In this document: positions 46,500 to 53,423 of the stretch, in pieces
Layout of the letters: every line of letters starts with the position of its first letter
Numbering within the stretch: the first letter of the stretch is position 1
Assembly: GCF_008329645.1 (NCBI RefSeq)
Contig: NZ_CP043474.1
Location: forward strand, 2,294,001 to 2,358,000
From: Mycolicibacterium grossiae
GTDB lineage: Bacteria > Actinomycetota > Actinomycetes > Mycobacteriales > Mycobacteriaceae
Reading direction: 5' to 3'
Length of the DNA: 64,000 nucleotides
Program-made: the position numbers and the translations under genes
The notes under the pieces: model-generated
The model's database searches: none
Seen by the model: only the letters and a program-made list of their open reading frames with translations
What the model was told of the DNA's origin: nothing

Positions 46500-47498
46500 T
46501 CAGGCGAACTCGCGCTCGACCTCCGCGCGGGTGCGCACGGGGTCGTCGCCACGCACGTAGGTCGGCACGGTGTGCGGAGCCAGCGCCGGGTCGACGCCGT
46601 CGGCGACTCGGCCGCGGGCGGCGACGAACTCCGGGGTGGGGCCCGCCGCCGCGTGCAACCCGTTGATGGTGGCCCAGACGGCCGCCCGCCGGGCCGTCCG
46701 CTCGACGACGTTGGGGGAGCGGTGCCCGATCAGCTGCTTGGCGAAGCGCGGCATGGTGTCCCGGATCGCCCAGTCCACCGCGCTCTGCGGCATCGGCAGG
46801 TGATGCCCGGTGGCCATCGCCGCGCCGTGGGTCAGTGCCAGCCGTGGCACGTAGGAGGTCAGGCAGTCGAGCGTCTCGGCCTTCGTCGTCGGTAGGTCCG
46901 TGCCGCCCAGGGCGTGTCCGACGCGCACGAACTCGCCGTAGTAGCGGTCCAGGTCGCGACCTCGCAGCGGCTGCGGGTGGTACATCTCGTGCGCGGTCGC
47001 CAGGCCCCAGACGACGGTGGCGTAGTTCCACCGCAGCCACTCGGGATCGGCGGCGTCGTACGGCGCGCCGTCGGGGCGGACGCCCTTGATGGTGTGGTGC
47101 ATGGCGCGCACCGTCTGCGCGAGCCGTTCGGCGGTGGCGGTGGAGCCGTAGGCGGTGCCGATGAAGAAGGCGATCGAGTGCCCCAGCCGGATGGCCGCGC
47201 CCTCGGGATCGATGCGCGGCGGGCGGGTGTCGTCCCCGGTGCGCCGAACCAGCCGCGAATGGTGCACGCCCATCCAATAGATCGAGGGGTCGAGGCGCTC
47301 CAGGTAGGCCGCGCACTGCAGGCCGAAGATCAGCGCCTGCAGGTGGGAGTGGACGTGCCAGACGGCGCTGGCGGGACCGAACCAGCCCGGGTCGCCGACG
47401 GGCCCCGCGAAGTCCATGCCGCGGAAGTAGTGCCGCCGCACGGTGCGGTCGAACTGCCGTGACAGCGTCTGCTCGAGCATTTGATGCGGCATCAACAC
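46500..47498 (-). CDS. DUF2236 / MpaB-family oxygenase-like protein
   Basis: A 332-residue helical protein of the MpaB/latex-clearing-protein-related DUF2236 family. Conserved His-containing helices: MHHTIKG, ATAHEMYHP and LALTHGAAMATG. Family members bind a b-type haem and include rubber oxygenases, but most mycobacterial ones have unknown substrates. GTG at 47498 follows GAGGGG; ATG at 47492 is an alternative. It lies 59 bases upstream of the ABC1 kinase on the same strand. Confidence 0.8.
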   Translation of the reverse strand: MLMPHQMLEQTLSRQFDRTVRRHYFRGMDFAGPVGDPGWFGPASAVWHVHSHLQALIFGLQCAAYLERLDPSIYWMGVHHSRLVRRTGDDTRPPRIDPEGAAIRLGHSIAFFIGTAYGSTATAERLAQTVRAMHHTIKGVRPDGAPYDAADPEWLRWNYATVVWGLATAHEMYHPQPLRGRDLDRYYGEFVRVGHALGGTDLPTTKAETLDCLTSYVPRLALTHGAAMATGHHLPMPQSAVDWAIRDTMPRFAKQLIGHRSPNVVERTARRAAVWATINGLHAAAGPTPEFVAARGRVADGVDPALAPHTVPTYVRGDDPVRTRAEVEREFA

Positions 47499-47598
47499 GG
47501 CGACCCCTCGCGACGATTTGACTACTGTCGTTGTCAGATTACGCCGCCGCGGCCGCGCCGGGGAGCGTTCGGCGCGGCCGCCCGGTGGCCGGCGTCCG

Positions 47599-48201
47599 TC
47601 AGCCGCCGATGGGCTGCTTGCCCCACGGCGTCAGCCACGGCGTCGGTTCCCAGTTCTCCAGACCGGCCAGCAGCTCGTACAGCGTTGCGCCGTCGATGCT
47701 TTCGCGGATGACGTCGGCCTGGCCGGCGTGCCGTGCGAGTTCCTCGATCATGTGGAAGAACACCCAGCGCACCGACCACGCCGGCACGTCCTTGGGGAAC
47801 CACGGAACGTCCTGCGGGATCGGCACGGCCGCGTTCAGGTCGCTGGTCTCCACCAGTCGCAGCGTCTCGGCGTTCTGCGCGTCGAAGCGGGCGAGCACGT
47901 CGGCCAGCGTCTCGTCGTCGCGCATCGTGAACTCATCGGCCCACTGCGCCTGCTGCTCCTGCGGCGATTGCTCCTCGATGAAGAGGTCCGGGGCGGCCTC
48001 GACCCGTCGCATCCAGCTCCGCTGGCAGCTGGTGACGTGCTTGATCACCCCGCCGATCGAGAGCGCGCTGACCGACGGCGTCGAGCGGGCCTGCTCGTCG
48101 GTGAGCCCGAAGGCGATGGCATGGAACGCGTACTGCTGGGCCTTGACGTACTCCCTCAGGCCGGCGCGCTCGTCGGCGATGGGCGGGGGCATGGCGGACA
48201 T
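47599..48201 (-). CDS. DinB/DUF664 family protein
   Basis: A 200-residue four-helix DinB-superfamily protein. The metal-binding His positions appear in IGGVIKHVTSCQRSW and in FFHMIEELARHAGQADVIRE, as in DUF664. Such proteins include mycothiol-dependent transferases, so thiol chemistry is possible. The ATG at 48201 overlaps the previous stop (TGATG), so it is translationally coupled to the second DinB protein upstream. Controlled, by position, by the divergent WYL regulator. Confidence 0.85.
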   Translation of the reverse strand: MSAMPPPIADERAGLREYVKAQQYAFHAIAFGLTDEQARSTPSVSALSIGGVIKHVTSCQRSWMRRVEAAPDLFIEEQSPQEQQAQWADEFTMRDDETLADVLARFDAQNAETLRLVETSDLNAAVPIPQDVPWFPKDVPAWSVRWVFFHMIEELARHAGQADVIRESIDGATLYELLAGLENWEPTPWLTPWGKQPIGG

Positions 48202-48731
48202 CAGTTCTCCTTCTGGTGGGTGTGTACGTACAGGTCGCGGAGCAGGGCGATCTCTGCTCCGTGGTGGATCACCTCGCGGTTGATGTGCAGGACGAGGGCG
48301 GCCATCGGGGCGTCGGCGTATCCGCCCTCGGCCGGGCCGCACGGCGTCCAGAGATCGTCGTCGGTGAGCCCGCGCACGCCGGCGGACCAGCCGGCGTACG
48401 CCACGTCGAGTTGCGCGAGGGCGGTTGCGGCGGTGGTCGCGTACGGCCAGGTGGAGTAGTCCGCGGGCGGTCCGCCGAAGTGGTCGTGCGTCCGCGCGCC
48501 GAAGACGCCGACGATGACGTGGGCGAGTCGCCACGCGATCGTCGTGACGGGGTCCGGGCGTGGCGGCGGGTGCGCGAAGTCGATGCCGCCGTCCGGGTGC
48601 ACCGTCGAGCAGTGCGGCACCGGCTGCCAGAAGTACTCCTCGTCGGACAAGCCGTCCAGCCGCGGACGGAGTTGCTGGGTCCAGTGCCATTCGAGTTGTT
48701 CGGCCAGTTGGGTGACCACGTCGGCGCTCAT
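48201..48731 (-). CDS. DinB family protein
   Basis: A 176-residue DinB-superfamily protein with the His triad suggested by WRLAHVIVG, ARTHDHF and HINREVIHHGAEIALLRDLY. ATG at 48731 (MSADVVTQLAEQLEWHW) is chosen; the longer frame crosses the regulatory palindrome. First gene of a two-gene operon with the DUF664 protein. Divergent from the WYL regulator, 61 bases apart. Confidence 0.85.
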   Translation of the reverse strand: MSADVVTQLAEQLEWHWTQQLRPRLDGLSDEEYFWQPVPHCSTVHPDGGIDFAHPPPRPDPVTTIAWRLAHVIVGVFGARTHDHFGGPPADYSTWPYATTAATALAQLDVAYAGWSAGVRGLTDDDLWTPCGPAEGGYADAPMAALVLHINREVIHHGAEIALLRDLYVHTHQKEN

Positions 48732-48752
48732 GGGATGAGCCTCGCACCCGCT

Positions 48753-48771
48753 TAGGACCGTTTCGGTCCTA
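48753..48771. promoter_or_regulatory. Palindromic operator between the DinB operon and the WYL regulator
   Basis: TAGGACCGTTTCGGTCCTA: two perfect 8-base arms around a 3-base centre. It lies in the 61-base gap between divergent starts at 48731 and 48793. Its position and symmetry fit the binding site of a dimeric HTH regulator, most simply the WYL protein itself. Confidence 0.7.
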
Positions 48772-48792
48772 TGAGTGCGGGAGACTCGTCGC

Positions 48793-49746
48793 ATGTCCGA
48801 AACGACCGGCCGGGTGCTTCAGCTGCTCGGCCTGCTGCAGTCCCGTCGCGTGTGGTCGGGCGCCGAACTCGCCGAACGGCTGGGCGTGACGGGGCGCAGC
48901 GTGCGCCGCGACGTCGACCGGCTGCGGGACCTCGGCTATCCGGTGCACGCCAGCAAGGGGCACGGCGGGGGCTATCGGCTCGGTGCGGGCGCCGCGCTCC
49001 CACCGCTGCTGTTGGACCCCGAGGAGGCCGTCGCCATGGCCGTCTGCCTGCGCGTCGCCGCGGGCGGCAGTGTCGCCGGGGTGGGGGAGTCGGCACTGCG
49101 CGCGCTGACGAAACTCGACCAGGTGATGCCGGCCCGGCTGCGCTCGCAGGTGTCGGCCGTGCACGAGGCCACCGTGACGCTGACCGGCGGCCAGGACCTC
49201 GACGTCGTGGAACCGGACGTCCTGATGACGCTGGCGCGCGCCAGCCGGGATCACGAGCACGTCACCGCCGACTACGTCGACATCCGGGGAAACGCGACGC
49301 ACCGCCGACTGGAGCCCTACCACCTGGTCACGACCGGCCGGCGGTGGTATCTGCTGGCCTACGACCGCGACAAACGGGACTGGCGCAGCCTGCGCCTGGA
49401 CCGCATGACCGACGTCCGCGCGGTCGGGACGACGTTCGTGGCGCGCGAGGCGCCGGACGCGGCGAGCTACGTACGACGCTCGATCAGCTCGGCGGCCTAC
49501 CCGTACGTTGCCCGGGTGCGCTATCACGCACCCGCCGAGGTCATCGCGCGGTCGTTCTCGGCGGCGTCGGTCGACATCGAGGCCGACGGGGCAGACGCCT
49601 GCATCATGACCACCGGCGCCAGCGACCCGGCGCTGATGGTTCCGTGGCTGGCGCTGCCCGGGGTCGACTTCGAGGTACTCGAGCCGCCCGAGGTCGCCAC
49701 GGCCGTGGGGGAGGTGGCGGAGCGGTTACGCCGCGCCGCGGGATGA
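48793..49746 (+). CDS. HTH-WYL domain transcriptional regulator (YafY/DeoR-like)
   Basis: A 317-residue regulator. Residues about 5-60 form a winged HTH (GAELAERLGVTGRSVRRDVDRLRDLGYPV). A WYL ligand-sensing domain spans about 140-225 with HRRLEPYHLVTTGRRWYLLAYD, and a WCX-type C-terminus follows. WYL domains bind nucleotides or other small ligands, often DNA-damage signals. It probably controls itself and the divergent DinB genes through the palindrome at 48753-48771. ATG at 48793. Confidence 0.88.
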   Translation: MSETTGRVLQLLGLLQSRRVWSGAELAERLGVTGRSVRRDVDRLRDLGYPVHASKGHGGGYRLGAGAALPPLLLDPEEAVAMAVCLRVAAGGSVAGVGESALRALTKLDQVMPARLRSQVSAVHEATVTLTGGQDLDVVEPDVLMTLARASRDHEHVTADYVDIRGNATHRRLEPYHLVTTGRRWYLLAYDRDKRDWRSLRLDRMTDVRAVGTTFVAREAPDAASYVRRSISSAAYPYVARVRYHAPAEVIARSFSAASVDIEADGADACIMTTGASDPALMVPWLALPGVDFEVLEPPEVATAVGEVAERLRRAAG

Positions 49747-50047
49747 CCGGCGGCGGTTGTGGGCGGCGTCGTGCAGTCGGAGGCGCAGCAGCAGGAGGCC
49801 GCGGTGCGCTTCGAAACCCAGCGACAGCGGATCCCGCCGCTTCGGCTTCGACCTGTGGGAGGGCCTGGGTGCCGTGTGGTGTGCGTTCACGATGACTCCA
49901 CTGTGACAGGCGATCGGCGCCCGGACACCGCACCGACGGCGGACGTCGTCCGTCGATGACGTGAATTGTCGTCCTCCGAGGTCGACGCCCGGTCGACGGC
50001 GGTTCACGGTCTGGTCACGTCGCCCGGTGGTTCGAACACCTCCGGTG

Positions 50048-50094
50048 ATTCGTGCACGACGGACCGCGGTGAGCGCGGCGGAGCGTGCACGAAT
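50048..50094. repeat. Inverted repeat upstream of the rplJ promoter
   Basis: ATTCGTGCACG (50048-50058) is the reverse complement of 50084-50094, with an inner CCGCG/CGCGG stem (50064-50068, 50074-50078). The right arm contains GAGCGTGCAC, identical to a 10-base core in the hairpin after rplA (16255-16264). It is followed by GCGCGTTTTGG, so it may be a terminator for upstream transcripts. Confidence 0.6.
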
Positions 50095-50102
50095 AGCGCG
50101 TT

Positions 50103-50132
50103 TTGGCTGATCGAGGGGCGAGCCGCTATTGT
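50103..50132 (+). promoter_or_regulatory. rplJL promoter
   Basis: TTGGCT (50103-50108), 18-base spacer, TATTGT (50127-50132): a good primary-sigma promoter. Transcription would begin near 50139, giving a leader of about 200 bases. Confidence 0.65.
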
Positions 50133-50245
50133 GGTCGGCGTTCCACCAAAGACCGTCGGTCACCGAGCAATCGGTTGAAGGTTCCGGGATTCCCGGGCGG
50201 CCCACGCAGGAGGACGAGGCCAGTACGCACGACGTACTTCTTTTG

Positions 50246-50271
50246 CGCCCCGACCGGTCTGCGTCGGGGCG
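50246..50271 (+). promoter_or_regulatory. Hairpin in the rplJL leader, possible attenuator
   Basis: CGCCCCGAC (50246-50254) and GTCGGGGCG (50263-50271) form a perfect 9-bp GC-rich stem, 8-base loop, followed by TTCGTGTTTC. It lies 66 bases before the rplJ start, in the transcribed leader, so it could act as an attenuator or as part of an L10 autoregulatory leader. Confidence 0.5.
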
Positions 50272-50336
50272 TTCGTGTTTCTCCGGGTTCTTCGCTCCGT
50301 CGGTGGTGGACGTCCAACCATCACGAGGAGGCAAGC

Positions 50337-50876
50337 ATGGCCACGGCTGACAAGGCCACCGCGGTCGCCGACATCGCCGAGAAGTTCAAGGAGTCGACGG
50401 CCACCGTCGTCACCGAGTACCGCGGCCTGTCGGTGGCCAATCTTGCCGAGCTGCGCAGGTCGCTGGGTAACGACACGACCTACACCGTCGCCAAGAACAC
50501 CTTGGTGAAGCGTGCAGCGAGCGAGGCCGGCATCGAGGGTCTCGACGAGCTGTTCGCGGGACCGACCGCCATCGCGTTCATCAACGGCGAGCCGGTCGAC
50601 GCTGCCAAGGCGATCAAGAAGTTCGCCAAGGACAACAAGGCCCTGACCATCAAGGGCGGCTACATGGACGGTCGCGCGCTGACCGTCTCCGAGGTCGAGC
50701 GCATCGCCGACCTCGAGTCGCGCGAGGTCCTGCTGTCCAAGCTGGCAGGCGCCCTCAAGGCCAAGCAGTCCCAGGCCGCGGCGCTGTTCGCAGCACCCGC
50801 GTCCCAGGTCGCGCGCCTGGCCGCAGCTCTGCAAGAGAAGAAGGCCGGTTCGGGCGAGTCCGAACCCGCCGAGTGA
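50337..50876 (+). CDS. rplJ: 50S ribosomal protein L10
   Basis: L10, 179 residues, the base of the ribosomal stalk that carries L7/L12 dimers. ATG at 50337 follows GAGGAGG; the protein opens [20 protein letters not shown] and contains the family core [22 protein letters not shown] and [12 protein letters not shown]. The longer frame to 50103 is leader, not protein. Followed by rplL after 48 bases. Confidence 0.96.
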   Translation: MATADKATAVADIAEKFKESTATVVTEYRGLSVANLAELRRSLGNDTTYTVAKNTLVKRAASEAGIEGLDELFAGPTAIAFINGEPVDAAKAIKKFAKDNKALTIKGGYMDGRALTVSEVERIADLESREVLLSKLAGALKAKQSQAAALFAAPASQVARLAAALQEKKAGSGESEPAE

Positions 50877-50924
50877 ACCACCCCCGCAACCCGAGAACCC
50901 CGTAAGTAGGAAAGGACCATTCAC

Positions 50925-51314
50925 ATGGCCAAGCTCAGCACCGACGAACTGCTCGACGCCTTCAAGGAGATGACCCTCCTCGAGCTCAGCGAGTTCGTGA
51001 AGCAGTTCGAGGAGACCTTCGACGTCACCGCGGCCGCCCCGGTCGCCGTCGCCGCTGCCGGCCCCGCCGGTGGTGCGCCCGCCGAGGCCGCCGAGGAGCA
51101 GTCCGAGTTCGACGTCATCCTCGAGGGTGCCGGCGAGAAGAAGATCGGCGTCATCAAGGTCGTCCGCGAGATCGTCTCCGGCCTGGGCCTCAAGGAGGCC
51201 AAGGACCTCGTCGACAGCGCGCCCAAGCCGCTGCTGGAGAAGGTCAACAAGGAGGCCGCCGAGGACGCCAAGGCCAAGCTCGAGGCCGCCGGCGCGTCGG
51301 TGACCGTCAAGTAG
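50925..51314 (+). CDS. rplL: 50S ribosomal protein L7/L12
   Basis: L7/L12, 129 residues. The N-terminal dimerisation/L10-binding region ([31 protein letters not shown]), an Ala/Pro/Gly hinge, and the C-terminal factor-binding domain ([37 protein letters not shown]) are all present. ATG at 50925 follows GGAAAGGA. Two hairpins follow the stop. Confidence 0.97.
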   Translation: MAKLSTDELLDAFKEMTLLELSEFVKQFEETFDVTAAAPVAVAAAGPAGGAPAEAAEEQSEFDVILEGAGEKKIGVIKVVREIVSGLGLKEAKDLVDSAPKPLLEKVNKEAAEDAKAKLEAAGASVTVK

Positions 51315-51317
51315 TTC

Positions 51318-51380
51318 AGCTTTTGCCACCTTCTGGCAAAGCTTCCCGTGGGGTCGATCCGGTGACGGATCGACCCCACG
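51318..51380 (+). terminator. Tandem hairpins after rplL
   Basis: The first hairpin pairs AGCTTTTGCCA (51318-51328) with TGGCAAAGCT (51334-51343), one bulged base. The second is a perfect 14-bp stem, 51347-51360 with 51367-51380 around GGTGAC. There is no T-tract. Together they probably end the rplJL transcript and insulate mkl. Confidence 0.7.
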
Positions 51381-51500
51381 GTCGTCTCCGGGATCCCCGT
51401 TCGCCGTATGGTGTTCTGCGAACTGGCACGTAGGCTACAGTGACTCAAGCCACAGGCGGGTGCTGTGTGCTGGCAATGACTCTGCGGAAGGATCGCACGC

Positions 51501-52583
51501 GTGGGCATCGGTATTCAGGTTGAGGGGCTGACGAAGTCCTTCGGGTCCCAGCGAATCTGGGAGGATGTCACCTTCGACCTGCCCGCCGGTGAGGTCAGCG
51601 TGCTGCTGGGCCCGTCGGGTACCGGCAAGTCGGTGTTCTTGAAGTCGTTGATCGGGCTGCTGCGGCCGGAGCGCGGCAAGATCATCGTCGATGGCACCAA
51701 CATCATCGAGTGCTCGGCCAAGGAACTCTACGAGATCCGCACGCTGTTCGGCGTCATGTTCCAGGACGGCGCCCTGTTCGGCTCGATGAGCCTGTACGAC
51801 AACACCGCCTTCCCGCTTCGTGAGCACACGAAGAAGAAGGAATCCGAGATCCGCAAGATCGTCATGGAGAAGCTGGATCTCGTCGGCCTCGGTGGCGACG
51901 AGAACAAGTTCCCCGGTGAGATCTCCGGCGGTATGCGCAAGCGCGCCGGCCTGGCCCGCTCACTGGTGCTGGATCCGCAGATCATCCTCTGCGACGAGCC
52001 CGACTCCGGTCTGGACCCCGTCCGCACCGCCTACCTGAGCCAGCTGCTGATCGACATCAACGCCCAGATCGACTGCACGATCCTCATCGTCACGCACAAC
52101 ATCAACATCGCCCGCACGGTGCCGGACAACATGGGCATGTTGTTCCGCAAGCACCTGGTGATGTTCGGCCCGCGCGAGGTGCTGCTGACCTCGGATGAGC
52201 CGGTGGTCCGGCAGTTCCTCAACGGTCGCCGCATCGGTCCGATCGGCATGTCCGAGGAGAAGGACGAGTCGACGATGGCCGAGGAGCAGGCCATGATCGA
52301 CGCCGGCCACCACGACGGTGGTGTGGAGGAGATCGAGGGCGTGCCGCCGCAGGTCATGGCCACCCCCGGCATGCCCGAGCGCAAGGCCGTCGGCCGCCGC
52401 CAGGCCCGCGTGCGCGACATCATGCACACCCTGCCGCCCGCCGCGCAGGAGGCCATCCGCGCCGACCTCGAGGGCACCAACTCGCACGCGACCAGTGGCA
52501 ACGGCTCGAGCAACGGGGACACCCGGCACCGCACCGAGGACGACGCCCCGACCGCGTCCATCCCGGTCCAGCGCGAGGCCTGA
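51501..52583 (+). CDS. mkl: Mce transporter ATPase Mkl (MceG)
   Basis: An ABC-transporter ATPase of 360 residues, close to the length of M. tuberculosis Mkl (Rv0655), which sits in the same place and powers the Mce lipid importers. Walker A GPSGTGKS (about residue 40), signature SGGMRKRAGLARSL, Walker B IILCDEPDSGLDP, and the H-loop in VTHNINIARTVPDNMG. A C-terminal extension of about 110 residues, acidic and then disordered, is typical of MceG. GTG at 51501, preceded by GGAAGGAT. The cognate Mce permeases and substrate-binding proteins are encoded elsewhere. Confidence 0.93.
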   Translation: MGIGIQVEGLTKSFGSQRIWEDVTFDLPAGEVSVLLGPSGTGKSVFLKSLIGLLRPERGKIIVDGTNIIECSAKELYEIRTLFGVMFQDGALFGSMSLYDNTAFPLREHTKKKESEIRKIVMEKLDLVGLGGDENKFPGEISGGMRKRAGLARSLVLDPQIILCDEPDSGLDPVRTAYLSQLLIDINAQIDCTILIVTHNINIARTVPDNMGMLFRKHLVMFGPREVLLTSDEPVVRQFLNGRRIGPIGMSEEKDESTMAEEQAMIDAGHHDGGVEEIEGVPPQVMATPGMPERKAVGRRQARVRDIMHTLPPAAQEAIRADLEGTNSHATSGNGSSNGDTRHRTEDDAPTASIPVQREA

Positions 52584-52597
52584 GTCCCATCTCGGCC

Positions 52598-53353
52598 ATG
52601 GCCGGGGGTGAGCGATCCGCGGTACTGAACCGCGTCCGCGAGCTGCTGTCGGCGCCGGCCTCCGAGGTCGACGGCTACCTCGACGTCCTCGGTGTCGACC
52701 GGGTACCGCAGACCACCGCGCAGCGGCTCATGGGGTCGACGCTGCTGCCGCGGATCTACGAGCGGCTGTGGCGGCCCGTGCTGTTCTTCGGCTTCACGAT
52801 GCGCAACACCGCCGACGAGGAACGGCTCAAGCAGCGCCTGCTCGACGTCTCCGCGGGCGACGCCGTGCTCGACGTCGCCTGCGGCCCCGGCAACACCACG
52901 CGCTCGTTCGTCGACCGGGTGGGACCGGCCGGGCTCGCCGTCGGCGTCGACAGCTCGGCCACCATGCTCGCCCGCGCCGTCGCCGACTCACCCGCCGAGG
53001 CGCCGGTGGGATACGTGCGTGCCGACGGCGCCGACCTGCCCTTCGGCGACGGCACGTTCGACGCCGTCAGCTGCTACGGCGCGCTGTACCTCATGGACGA
53101 CCCGTTCGGCGCGCTGCGCGAGATGCTGCGCGTGCTCAAGCCTGGCGGCCGGATCGCAGTGCTGACCACCTGCGCCCGCGGGCCCGCGCCGGTCCGGCGG
53201 GCGGAGGTGGCGGTATCGCACGTCGCGCCGCTGCGCGTGTTCGACACCGACGAGGTGACCCGCGTCCTGCGCGACGCGGGCCTGGTCGACGTGACACGGC
53301 ATGTCTCCGCGGCGTCGCAGACGGTCGGCGGGCGCCGGCCGTCGGACGCGTGA
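52598..53353 (+). CDS. Class I SAM-dependent methyltransferase
   Basis: A 251-residue UbiE-like methyltransferase. SAM motif AVLDVACGPGNTTRSFV near residue 90, the acidic VGVDSS loop, and motif DAVSCYGALYLMDDP. Residues 1-70 are a helical cap (ERLWRPVLFFGFTMRNTADEE). The substrate is unknown. It starts 14 bases after mkl, probably in one operon, and may modify a lipid. No close match is recalled. Confidence 0.82.
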   Translation: MAGGERSAVLNRVRELLSAPASEVDGYLDVLGVDRVPQTTAQRLMGSTLLPRIYERLWRPVLFFGFTMRNTADEERLKQRLLDVSAGDAVLDVACGPGNTTRSFVDRVGPAGLAVGVDSSATMLARAVADSPAEAPVGYVRADGADLPFGDGTFDAVSCYGALYLMDDPFGALREMLRVLKPGGRIAVLTTCARGPAPVRRAEVAVSHVAPLRVFDTDEVTRVLRDAGLVDVTRHVSAASQTVGGRRPSDA

Positions 53354-53423
53354 AACGGACGTATTCCTGACGTCTGCGTCAGCGCGGTGTCCGCCCGCGC
53401 CGCGGACGCGCTACATTCCGCTC

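Larger units (their letters stand above)
49747..50336 (+). promoter_or_regulatory. Intergenic region with the rplJL promoter and long leader
   Basis: 590 bases. The left part (49747-50040) shows no convincing gene. Then come an inverted repeat (50048-50094), a promoter (50103-50132) and a leader of about 198 bases with a GC-rich hairpin (50246-50271), ending in an AGGAGG-type site before the rplJ ATG. In many bacteria the rplJ leader binds the L10-L12 complex for autoregulation. Whether this leader folds that way is untested. Confidence 0.55.

Noticed and set aside
49726..49890. Short minus-strand frame before rplJ ending HDAAHNRRRSSRGAA
   Set aside because: Looks like a possible small basic protein, but there is no ribosome-binding site, no motif and it overlaps the end of the WYL gene; not enough support.
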